A DNA stretch of 64,000 bases from Buxus sempervirens. Lineage: Eukaryota; Streptophyta; Magnoliopsida; Buxales; Buxaceae. The notes under the pieces were generated by a model. That model saw only the letters and a program-made list of their open reading frames with translations. It was not told the origin of the DNA and did not search any database. The position numbers were made by a program, and so were the translations under genes. Location of the stretch: the NCBI GenBank assembly GCA_947561395.2, contig OX387187.1, positions 26,331,829 through 26,395,828 on the forward strand, written 5' to 3'. Numbering within the stretch: the stretch's first letter is position 1; each line of letters starts with the position of its first letter. Shown here piece after piece: positions 46,741 through 56,880 of this stretch.

Positions 46741-47082
46741 TGTCCCCTCGGGGATTGACTTTCTGCCAGGGTTTTCATTTTCAGCACTTCCAGGGGTGCA
46801 AAAATAAGGTGCTTACAACATGAATAGCATATGGCAACCATCTTGTATGGATGAATATGAGTGCCTAACACCTTCCCCTCCCCTACTCGTAACCTAACAC
46901 CCTTACCCTATCTCTGGTATAAACCTTAAAATAAAGCTACTTTGGCTCTATTTTTTGCTCTTTTATGAACACTTTGGTGTCCATCCACACCAAGACCTTG
47001 GATGGTGGTGAATCCATATTTTTTTGAATCCTATGTAGTGTTTAGAAAGCCATTTAGATGATTTCCATGGTCGCACAGCCAC

Positions 47083-49306
47083 GACCTTGGTAAGAATATC
47101 AGCAAGATTCTTATTTGTATGAATCTTTTCCATCTTGAAAGTTCCACTCTCCACATGCGAATGTATGAAGTGGTACCTCACATCAATATGCTTGGTCCTT
47201 TCATGAAATGAAGAGTTCTTTGCCAAGTGAATAGCACTTTGGCTATCACAGTACAAGTTGCAATTTTTTTGCTCCATTCCTAACTCCTCTAGGAATTTCT
47301 GTAGCCAAATCATCTCCTTGCTGGCTTCTGTAACTGCTACATGTTCTGCTTTTGTGGTAGATAAAGCAACAATTTTCTGCAACCTGGATACCTATGAAAC
47401 AACTCCACTTCCAAGAGTAAATATGTAGCCAGTAGTGCTCTTCCTTTTATCAGTATCACCTGCCATGTTTGAGTCAACATATCCCTGCAAGCAAAACTTT
47501 GATCCTCCATAGTGTAGAACATTATCCATTGTTTCCTTCAGATACCTCAATATCCACTTCACTGCTTGCTAGTGTTCTTTGCCTAGATTGTCCATATATC
47601 TGCTTACAACTCCCACTGCATGAGCAATGTCTGGCCTGGTCCCAACCATGGTATACATGAGACTCCCTATGGCTGAAGCATAAGGTACTCTTTCCATTGC
47701 ATCCTTCTCTTCCATTGTCTTTGGTGATTGTTGTCTTAACAATTTCATACTTGTTGGTAAAGGGGTGCTAGTAGGCTTAGCACCCTCCATGTTGAACCTC
47801 TTCAACACCTTTGAGATATACTCCTGTTGTGATAACGTCAGCAAACATTTCTCCCTATCTCCTTCAATTCTCATTCCAGGAATTTTTTTGGCAGCACCCA
47901 AGTCCTTCATTGAGAATTCATGTGACAATTGCTTTTTCAATCTTTTAATTTCAGCCATGTTAGATACTGTAACTAACATGTCATCCACATACAAAAGCAA
48001 TATAATATATGAATCACTAAAATTCTTAATGTAACAGCAATGATTTGAGTTGCAACGAATGTATGTACCCATTGCGTGCCATGAAGTTATCAAACTTCTT
48101 GTACCATTGACATGGGCCTTGCTTCAATCCATATAAACTCTTCTTAAGTTTACAAACCAATCCTTCATTGCCTCTTTCTTCATATCCCTGAGGCTACTGC
48201 ATGTAAATACCTTCCTCTAAATCTCCATGGAGAAATACAGTCTTCACATCTAGCTGCTCTAGATGAAGATCCTGTGTTGCCACAATACTGAGCACAACTC
48301 TGATAGTTGAAAGCTTTACCACTGAGCTAAAGATCTCTGCAAAGTCAATTCCATCCTTTTGTTGGAAGCCTTTCACCACAAGCCTGGCCTTGTATCTCTT
48401 GCTTCCATCATGTTCATTTTTCAACCTGTAAACCCACTTATTCTGTAAAGCTTTCTTGCCTTTAGGTAATTCCACCAAATCCCATGTGTTGTTGGATTCC
48501 AATGATTTCATCTCCTCATCCATAGCCTCCTCCCACTTAACCTTTGTATCAACCTGCAATGCTTCATCATAACATTCAGGTTCACCATTGTCAGACAGCA
48601 ATAAATAAGAAATTGAAGGAGAATATCTGGATGGAGGCCTAATAACACTACTCAATCTCCTAACTGTAGTAGGAGGTGACTGTGGATCAACATGCTGCAC
48701 TCTTACACAACTTCTTCTTGCTGTACTTGAGTGTTCTTGGATGGAGTATCATCCAACTCTGCAAACTCAAGCGCTAGTTTTCCCGAATTTTCTACCTGCT
48801 TGGCCTTGTCTTTGAACATAACATTCTCATTAAAAATAACATTCCTACTTCCAATGACTTTTCTATTTTCATGATCCCAAAGATGATATCCAAACTCATC
48901 TACTCCATACCCAATAAAAGTGCAGATCTTAGATTTAGCATCAAGTTTGGATCTATTTTTCTTTTCGATTTACACATAACAAATGCAACCAAAAGTTCTG
49001 AGATGAAATAAATTTACCTCCTTTCCGGTCCAAACTTCCTCTGGAAATCTGCAATACAGTGATTTAGATGTTCCTCTGTTGATTAAATAAGTAGTGGTAT
49101 TGACTGCATTTGCCCAAAACTACTTCGGTATACTGGCATTGATTCTCATGCTTCTTGCACCTTCTGCTAGAGTCCTATTCATTCTCTCCGCTACACTGTT
49201 CTATTGTGGTACCATGGAACTGTTTTCTCTCTTAATTTTGATTCCATTCAAAGCACAATACTCCTCAAACTATTTGTTGTAGTATTCACCTCCATTATTT
49301 GACCTC
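47083..49306 (-). pseudogene. Copia D: integrase C-terminus, RT and RNase H
   Basis: Minus strand, several frames. Integrase tail (EYYNKQFEEYC-like near 49290-49260), RT beginning YDEALQVDTKVKWEEAMDEE (about 48550), YKARLVVKGFQQKDGIDF, the catalytic LLYVDDMLV near 47990, then RNase H with YCDSQSAIHLAKNSSFHER and KNLADILTK. Frames shift near 48100-48190, near 48700 and around 47380-47570. The tail is separated by A1. Family order (gag-PR-IN-RT-RNaseH) marks it as Ty1/copia, Tork-like by feel. Confidence 0.88.
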
Positions 49307-49970
49307 TGTAGACACCCCAAATTGCACTACAATATGAGAAAATAAAGCAAAATATTTAATTGGGATTTGAAACAAGTCAAAAAAGTGTAAAAATTGATCA
49401 TACCTGTATTGCCTGCATTAAAAGTGTGGACTTGTGGTGACCGCATTTGATCTGTGGTCATTACGTGACCGCATTGCAAATGCGGTCAAGGCATGACCGC
49501 AATTCGAATGCGGTCGCGCATAATTTTAGTGAATTTTCAAGTGCTCGATTTTTTAGCCATATTTACTATTCTTACCTCTCTCTAGGAGGTGCGTCCTCCC
49601 CGTTTTACCCTCCTTTGGTTCTCAAATTTTCCCCAACTCAAGTTTTAAAACCTTGTTGGAACATTCTAGAACCTTATTTTGGGCTACCCTTGTGACCACC
49701 CATGCCCTTGAGTTTTCCTATACATAGACGGCCTCACCTCAAGCAAATGGCTGAGAATTGAAGACTAGAAGAGCTCTAAGTGAAGAAGAGAATCCCTACC
49801 TCTTTGCTTTCTCAAGTCCAAGTAAGCCTCTCTCCCCTTTTATTTTCTATTTTTAATTTCTAGGATTATTCGGATCATCTCCTTTTCTGTAGAATAAGGC
49901 CTGTGTATGATTGCAACACCAAACCTAAATCCAAGTACCTCAAGTATCTTCTCTAGCCGTAAAACGTGAA
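49307..49970 (+). mobile_element. Truncated A-type LTR A3 in Copia D
   Basis: Starts TGTAGACACCCCAAATTGCAC, like A4, and is cut off inside the leader box (after CCGTAAAACGTGAA). It contains the cassette at 49437-49517 and TATACATA near 49720. Copia sequence on its two sides is not contiguous: the integrase catalytic core is missing, so a deletion accompanied or followed the insertion. Confidence 0.75.
49437..49517. repeat. Palindromic motif cassette of A3 (GTGACCGCAT type)
   Basis: Three units: GTGACCGCATTTGATCTG-TGGTCA, TGACCGCATTGCAAATGCGG-TCA and ATGACCGCAATTCGAATGCG-GTC. Confidence 0.85.
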
Positions 49971-50158
49971 CACAATCCTTCAAGCTTCCCCTTTTCCAAC
50001 ATTACCTTCATTCCTTTCTAACTCATATGCCCAAGTCTCTTGTGCTAGGTCTTAGCATTAATAGAGTTTGATGCTACAGATCTTCTGTTGCTACCAGAGG
50101 CTATATACAAAGTTTCTTCTCTTTTGCCTTGAGCTACAACCATAGACCCCTTGGTTAG
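49971..50158 (-). pseudogene. Copia D: pre-integrase region
   Basis: Minus strand reads TKGSMVVAQGKREETLYIA and then an M-S-x-KGMKVMLEKGKL HHCC-finger region, the normal sequence between protease and integrase core. It joins the 53727 segment in frame when C1 and one CTARC duplication are removed. Confidence 0.78.
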
Positions 50159-52770
50159 TGTGCGCGCGTGGGAAACGCGGCACGGGGTAATTCGGAGTCG
50201 CCACCGCCTGATGGGGTGCAGGCGGACACCTGGGTGCCTAATCTTTTCTATTTAAGGCTTTTGGTCTGCGGCTTGAGATTCTAAGTTTGGTTCTCGGTTG
50301 CGGTCCGGGGAAGTCCGTAGACACCCCAGTCCACCTCGTCGGATGACGGGTCCCGTGGGTTCCCTGTTTTGAGTCAGCTCTCTTGCTTGGTTCTCACCTG
50401 ATTCCTAATCCAGCAGGTATTTAAGTTAGGTCTTGGCGGGACCACCTGAGTGGTGTGGGTCCCTTTAGTTGATTTTATCTTTGCTTAACTTAAGTTGTCT
50501 GAGTCTGATTGGGTGGGCCCTGTTGGAGGGCCCACGGTGTCCTTGGCGGGCTTGGGTAAGCCCATGTGCCCATGTGGGCCTCTGTCTAAGTCTAGGAGGC
50601 CCTGTGGGCTTTGGTTAAGTGTGTTGGTTTTGTTTAGTTTGTTCAAGTTGAATACTTAAGTGATTTCCATGCAAGAAGCGGGCCGGCATTGATTTGCGGG
50701 CCCCTGGGTGGGCCCCCATGTTGGTTGCCAAAATGTCTTTAATTTATCTTATTTAAATTCACCCAGGTGGGTTGGATGTTGGGCTTGGGGCCCGTAGTCC
50801 AAATTTGGGCTTAAAAAGCCCAGTTCCTTGAGGCTTAGGGTTTGCACCCTTCCTGGGTTAGGTTAATGGGCTTTGGCGGGCCCGATAGGCCTTGTCCTAG
50901 GTCTCGGCCAAACCACGCAATTTAAACATCAATCCTCAAAGACAAGGTCGGGTGGGCCGCATTGGGTTTGGCCCGCCCGGTCGGATTAGTTAATTTGTTT
51001 AGCTTACTTAATTGCATGTCATAAGGTTCATTGGGCTTGGTGGGCCCCGTTGGAAGGCCCACTAGTGAGCCAAGTTAGACCGGTTGGTCCAAGTCCCAAG
51101 TTGGGGTAACTCTTGTGGGCTTCCTGGAGGTTTCTACAAGTCATGTGGGCCTCTATGAGGGCCCACATTGGTTCAGATTTGAGAGAAGTCTCCTTTGGTT
51201 TTATTTTTGGGGTTTCCTAACTAAAGCAAATGGATGGAAGAAGGCGTGGAGGTGCTGCCCTCCTCCTCTTCAATACCACAACAGCAGCAAGGGGTGGGGG
51301 TCTTGGCAACCGGATACTTCGCTTATGATGCACGGATTAAATTACGGTAGGCTACTCAACTTCCTTGGGGCAAGGGAAATGGGTGCTACTGCTGCTACCG
51401 GCAGCAGCTCTAAATGCTTTGCATGCTTCCTAGTTTATCCTAAAAACTTCCTGGGATGCCAAGGACAGTGACTACCCATGAGATGGGGATGGCTCATCCT
51501 CTCTTATGAAATAAACCGCTAGCAAACACATGCAAAGGGAAGGTGTGTTAGAGTCTACTGCCGTAGCTCTTGGTGGAGCGAGAACAGTAGGTAGGCAGGG
51601 TGATAGGGGATCATGTTTGCCATGCTTGGGGGTAACCCACTAGGGGGTAGGGCTGCGGCTGCTGCACCCGGCGGCAGCTTATGTTGGCCATAACAGTGGG
51701 TAAAAGGGGTAGGGGGATCATGATGAAATCATAGCTCTGGGCAATGACATGCATGCAAAAAGAATTCCAGGTATAAAAAGAACAAGTAAACAACTTAACA
51801 CTCGTAGGAAATGTGAAAGCAAGGCCCATGTGAACATGCTTCCTCACATGCCGACATCTAAGCACGATATGCCGTTTGAACCCACTAAAGAGAGGAACAA
51901 AGGGGGTTCGGCCGCTGCCCAAAGCAGCTCCAAGAGCACCCTATATGCCTAAAGAATTTGCTGCCCGGGTATGACACGGCAACACCAAAGAAAAGAAAAT
52001 AAAGTAAGGGAACCACGCTCATTCCCAGAGGCACCTACCTCTTGGTTACCCCACCCACCAACCTACTCAAACATACGCGTTTATTATCACAGTTAGGCAT
52101 GTTCCAGACAGCAACTCATTCCACAAAAAGAACATGACAACGAGAAGGGTGGAAGAGGGGGGAATTACAAGGGTACAACGGACGAAGTAAGAGAGGGACA
52201 AACTCCTCTAAGAAGAATGCTCGAGACCGCCCTATGGACAGCAACTAATGGGCATTACCAATAGCATACAAAGAAGACTCACATGCTCCCAAAGCCAAAC
52301 GTAGACCCCTGCTCTTGGAGGGTCTCATGCTATGCAGAGGAAGGTAAACGCATGCTTGAACAACATAGACATGGACTCATGCAAAAGATGAAGGCAATCT
52401 CGACAAATACTTCAAAAAAATTCCTATTTTAATATATGCTCAATAACGAGTGATGAGGAACCTCACCTGACGATTCTTAACTCTTTCTGGGGAGATGTGT
52501 GACTTCTTTGCAGCAAAAGGCTAGCTGGGAACTCCACCTCTTGACAGCAGCAGCAAGGTCTTTGCCTTGTGTTGTGGTAGGGAGGAAGAGGAAGGAGGAG
52601 GAGAGGGGGTGGAGGCACCTTGGGGTGGAGTGTGAAGGTGGTGGAGCCAAATGGGTGCTGGGGAGGGAGGATCCGGACCAATAGAAGAGGGGCAAGGAGC
52701 TTTCAAAATGGTGAAAAGAACCAACCATTGGAAAGGGGGCTGCTGCCCCCTTTTATAAAAAAAACTTAAT

Positions 52771-53017
52771 GTATCCGGACTTGGAGTCCGGATACACTAT
52801 ATATCATGTGTATCCGGCCTCCAAGGCGGGATACACTAGGCTCCCTTTGTATCCGGTCTTGAAGATCGGATACAAAACATAATAATTGGTAAAATTGATT
52901 TCCGCCGCGAATTTGTCGGAGAATCGGCGCGAATCTCGCCGAGCAAATCTTTGTATCCGGCCTTGGAGTCCGGATATGAAGAGGGGCAAGTGTATTCGGC
53001 ATTAAATGCCGGATACA
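52771..53017. repeat. Palindromic motif cassette of C1 (TGTATCCGG type)
   Basis: Five inverted repeats: GTATCCGGACTTGGAGTCCG-GATAC, then units near 52810, 52849, 52952 and 52991, all TGTATCCGG/CCGGATACA or one or two changes away. It lies directly upstream (minus sense) of TTTTATAAAAGGGGGC. The motif is the same as in A2 though the LTR families differ. Confidence 0.9.
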
Positions 53018-53229
53018 AATCGAAAAATTACGGATTTGCCCTTCGATTCGACCGATTTGACACTTTTGGATATCTACGGATTGCCCCGTACGAATTTTTG
53101 TTTAGTCCTTGAAATTTTTGGATATTTAAGATTTAGTCCCCGAGATATTTTGCAGCGTTGGCTGCCACGTTTACAGTTTCTGCGCCACGTGTGCAGCTTC
53201 CGGCTTTGCTGCTCGGAAACTTCGACAGC

Positions 53230-53650
53230 TCATATCTTACTCATCTGAACTCCGATTTGAGCAAACTCAATTGCGTTGAACTCGTATCGGAGCCCTCTAT
53301 TTAATGACATAGGGCTAAGCATTTGGCACGGGGTTCGAGGAAAAGTCAACATTTGGCCTTCCTTTAAGTTTGACTGCCCGCAGAACCTTCATCCGGACTC
53401 CGATTTTAGCAAATTCGGTTGCGTTGGAATCGTGTCGAGATTCCTTATCCAATGGTATAGAGCAAGGTACTTGGAACAGAATTCGAGGAAAAGTCAACTC
53501 TCGACTCTTCCACCAGTTTGACCGCCCGCAGAACCCTTATCCGGACTTTGATTCCCACAAACCCAGTTGCGTTGGACTCGTGTCGAGGTTCTCTATCCAT
53601 TGAGATAAAGCAAGGTGGCCAAATTTTATCTGATTAAAAGGTCAACTTTC
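53230..53650. repeat. Three-copy tandem repeat near the start of C1
   Basis: Period about 147 bases, with CTCCGATTT, AGCAAACTCAATTGCGTTG and AAAAGTCAAC landmarks, near 53248, 53396 and 53543. Confidence 0.8.
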
Positions 53651-53731
53651 CACCCCTCAGGGTTTGACTTTTTAGCCGGGTTTTGCATCTCTTGCTTCTC
53701 GGGAGCGCAAAAATGAGGTGCTTACAGCTAG

Positions 53732-54888
53732 TTTCCATTAATCATCTGTAAATGTGATGTTGTGCTCCAAGTATGATAATTGACTTATGGAAATCAAATT
53801 TCTTGCTAATCTGGGTAGATGTCACACGTTTTTTAACACCAACTCTGTGTCGTTTGATGTGACTAGGTTCACATCACCTATCCAAACAATGTCATAGGAT
53901 TCATCATCACCAAGATATTCCTTTCCAAGTCGTCCCTTCACATAGTTATAAAACATATCTACATTTGATGTAGCATGAAAAGAGGCACCAGAATCCAAAA
54001 TCCATGATTCATTCTTAGTATCACAAGAGAGAATTAAAGCATCATCAAAAGTAGATCCTTCAGAAATATTTACCGAGCCTTCAACACGATTGTCACTTTG
54101 TTCCTGCCTGTTAAGAAACCTGCAATAACGTTTGAAGTGCCCTTTATTTCCATAATTCCAGCATCCATCACCTTTGCCTTGTGGAGGTCTTGAACCACTC
54201 TTTCATGACTTTGATTGTCCCTTTCCTCTATTTGTTCTCTTTTGTGATCTTCCTCTGCCTTCAACATGTAAGGCATATCCAGATGATTCAGATGTGAAAG
54301 ACATTTTTCTTCTGGTTTCTTCACTAAGAAGCATTCCAAAAACGTCTTCAAACTTCATCTCCACCAACCCTGATAAGTTACTTACAGCCATAACGAAACT
54401 ATCCCAACTATCTAGCAAACTACACATAATCGCCAATGCCAATGTTTCCGAAGCAAACGTGATTCCCACCAATTCCAACTAACTTATGGTTGTGTTGAAA
54501 TCGTTCAGATGTCAGTCATGCTTGTGTGATTGGACAGCTTCATGTTGAACAGTTTCTTCATCAAGAAGACTTTGTTTGATGCAGAGGGTTTTTTGTACAT
54601 CCTTGCTAAAGCACTCATCAGATCTTTTGTTGTTTTCTCCTTCATGATGTTGAAAGCTACCTTCGGCGCAAGTGTGAGACGGATCACTCCAAGTGCTTTG
54701 TGATCTAGCAGTTCCCACTCCTCATCCTTCACATCCTTCAGTTTTTTCTCAATCCCTCGTAAAGGTAGATAGAGATCCTTATGATATAAGTAGTCCTCTA
54801 TGTGCATCCTCCAAAGAGCGAAATTAGTTCCATCGAACTTGTCAATCCGCACTTTCTCTTCTTTTTCCATTGCTCCCACTCGAACCAA
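53732..54888 (-). pseudogene. Copia D: gag and protease
   Basis: Minus strand. Gag starts near 54870 (MEKEEKVRIDKFDGTNFALW) and carries the retrotransposon gag core (WELLDHKALGVIRLTL). A zinc-knuckle-like CWNYGNKGHFKRYC near 54150 has Tyr in place of its second Cys. The protease follows with SWILDSGASFHAT near 54000 and GDVNLVTSND. Gag is frame-shifted after 54505 and again before the knuckle, so it is inactive. Confidence 0.87.
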
Positions 54889-54894
54889 ACCACG

Positions 54895-54906
54895 GCTCTG
54901 ATACCA
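54895..54906 (-). promoter_or_regulatory. Primer-binding site of Copia D
   Basis: TGGTATCAGAGC on the minus strand, complementary to the 3' end of plant initiator tRNA-Met, two bases inside the LTR end and directly upstream of gag. Confidence 0.88.
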
Positions 54907-54908
54907 GT

Positions 54909-55179
54909 TGAAAGGAATCTGACTTGATTCCTATAGATCGCTAGGAGCAATAACGAAGAAAAAACAAATAGAAAAAACACACAGTTCACCCCAGAATAGG
55001 TCTACGTCCACGGCCGCTGTTTTCATTATGTCATAAATAGAAGAATACAATGATCAACTACAAGAACAAGGATATAACCCTAATACAATGCGAAATAGCC
55101 AAAATACCATTATTATCAGGCTCCACAAACCTCAACAATCTGGTACTGTGGGAACTCCCACGTACAATCCTTCCCAACA
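54909..55179 (-). repeat. 5' LTR of Copia D (outer boundary uncertain)
   Basis: Ends ...CCTTTCA two bases before the PBS. Possible LTR starts are TGTTGGGAAGGATTG (55179) or TGTTGAGGTTTG (55138). A minus-strand TATAAATAGGAC at about 55322-55333 raises the possibility that the LTR extends further right. No matching 3' LTR was found in the window. Confidence 0.5.
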
Positions 55180-56800
55180 TGGAACTCCAAGGCTTTGAAC
55201 AAGGAAGAATAGAAGAAAGAAATGGCTCAAAGAAAGAAAATAAGAATGGAGATTTTATCTTGAAGAATAGGACGTCTAGGGTTTTTAAAATATTTACAAC
55301 GTATTTTAGAAACTCCCCATAGTCCTATTTATAGGTTCCCAAAAATATAGAGGTAGAATAGGAACCAAATTGGTTAAGAAAAACTCGGTTTGTAAATTTT
55401 TGGAAATTTCAAGCATGAGACTAGCCTGATCGAAGGCTTATTTCTCAGATTACTCTTTGAGCTAATTCCAAGCTTGAGCCCGAGTTGGGCACGGCTCTCT
55501 TGTTGAACTCCATGGCTCGAGCGACAGATTAAACCTTCTCTAACGCCACTCTCGAGGTTTTGAAAGTCTGAGATTTATTTTGTCCTCGCACTAGAGTCAG
55601 ACTCGAGCCCGGGTCAGGCTCGACTCTAGAACTCAGCTTTTTCTTCAGGCTAGAGCCATAGCTTTTTCTTTAGGCTAGACCCAAGTTCGAGCCACCCTCT
55701 AGCCCAAAATACAAAGTTGCTTATTTTAACTCCTTTTTCAACCCGGTTTGAACCACAATTCCTAGAACCTATCCTAAACACTCTAAACTACCTTTTAGCA
55801 CAGAATTAGGCAAACTAAACACACTAAACCTAAAACTATCTACCAATTATTGTTTCCTCTATAATTATCTGAGCAATTGCCACTTATGTTGTAAGATTAA
55901 CACCTGTTACCCTAGCATGAGGTAGGTACTGAAACTATAGAGCTCACCCATGACTTGTGATGGGTGTATGATTAAAAGCAACAATAGAGATCCGAAAGAT
56001 TAACAAATAAGGGGATCTTATTTCCCAATCACAATCCCTTAGAGATTTTGGATGCAGCAGCAAAAACAAAGCTGATTGATTATCATCGACGTAAAATATA
56101 CCATGAATGGACTGAAAACAATTATTTCTGATCATGCTAGTAGTTTATTTGGTTATGAGTTGACCTTACATGCATGGAATACTGGATTTAGCTTGTTTAA
56201 GTGTACTTAGATTATTGTTGTAAAGTGTGAGATTCAAAAGAGTAAGAGCACAGTTTAAATCATGAGATGACTTATCAAGGACCCAGAAAATAATATTTTG
56301 TTAAATGAAAATACTTCAACTGGCCATTCAATGCCAATCACAAGGAAAACCTACTTTATCTTGATCTATAACAGGCCCATAAGAGTGTTTTAAAGGAGTG
56401 ACCACAATGATATCAAAACACTCTCCCCACAAAACCATTATAATCCCAAGAGCAAATACTAAAAGCTGAAGAGATCACACTCAAAATGCAAAATCAAAAG
56501 GATACAAACCCTAGAAAAGAATCACTTAAGTCACTAATCTACATCATGGAGAGCTCTCAAAAAGGGAAGGACTGCTTTGACTCATTGAAAATAGAGTTCA
56601 GAGTCAGTACACAAGATCTACATTGAGGAGATTGTTAGGTTGAATGGTGTTCTTATTTCTACTTCCCAATTATGAACAATTGAGGATTTTTAAATTTAAT
56701 CTAGATTTAATTCGACTTGCCATTCATAAATAGGTTACCAGATAAAGAGATTGAATTAGATCCTAAATGGTATATATGTATGATCAAGGCATGCATGCTC
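55180..56800. other. Degraded LTR-like DNA; no gene
   Basis: Contains a minus-strand TATAAATA (55322-55333) with a TCGAGCC-motif patch upstream of it (55470-55700), so probably an LTR or its relic. The rest, to 56800, shows no recognisable feature. Confidence 0.45.
55591..55629. repeat. TCGAGCC palindrome patch
   Basis: CTAGAGTC-AGACTCGAGCCC and GGGTCAGGCTC-GACTCTAG form an imperfect inverted repeat; other GGCTCGAGC / GCTAGAGCC words lie within 55470-55700. Confidence 0.65.
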
Positions 56801-56810
56801 AATTTTAAGG

Positions 56811-56880
56811 GCAGCTGGTAGGATCACTTGCCTCTAATTGAGTTTGCCTACGACATCAGTCTTCAGAGTCAAGTGGTTTG
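56811..56880 (+). pseudogene. gypsy integrase relic
   Basis: Reads GSW-stop-DHLPLIEFAYD, matching the conserved W...LPLIEFAYN block of Ty3/gypsy integrases. Flanks are too decayed to extend. Confidence 0.5.

Larger units (their letters stand above)
40900..46817 (-). mobile_element. Solo LTR C2 (family C, minus), interrupted by A2
   Basis: Plus-strand left end TGTGCGCACCGC, right end AAGGTGCTTACA (LTR start TGTAAGCACC on the minus strand). Perfect duplication ACATG (40895-40899 and 46818-46822). Without A2 it is about 3.15 kb. It parallels C1 (50159-53726) in order: GAGTCGCCACTGCC block, GGGCCC-rich region, TATA, tandem U3 repeats. No coding sequence. Confidence 0.88.
38089..47077 (+). mobile_element. 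Solo LTR A1 (family A), itself interrupted by C2
   Basis: Starts TATAGACACCCCAAAATTGC (canonical TG mutated to TA) and ends CCATGGTCGCACA. Flanking duplications GTCAC (38084-38088) and GCCAC (47078-47082) differ by one base. It contains the family hairpin (38526-38608), palindrome cassette (38694-38900), TATA (39137), leader box (39358-39440), then the C2 insertion, then the LTR end (46823-47077). It lies inside the RNase H end of Copia D. Confidence 0.85.
50159..53726 (-). mobile_element. Solo LTR C1 (family C, minus) in Copia D
   Basis: Plus-strand ends TGTGCGCGCGTGGG and ATGAGGTGCTTACA; duplications GTTAG (50154-50158) and GCTAG (53727-53731), one mismatch. 3.57 kb without coding sequence. 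It holds the GAGTCGCCACCGCC block that is split in C2, a GGGCCC-rich region, a minus-strand TATA (52748-52760), palindrome cassette and three tandem U3 repeats. Open frames inside show no domain. Confidence 0.88.

Noticed and set aside
51115..51471. 118-codon open frame in C1
   Set aside because: Inside a solo LTR, no domain, and no equivalent frame in C2.
52463..52728. Overlapping Pro/Leu-rich frames in C1
   Set aside because: Several overlapping frames in a GGAGGAGG-rich strip of LTR; composition artefact.
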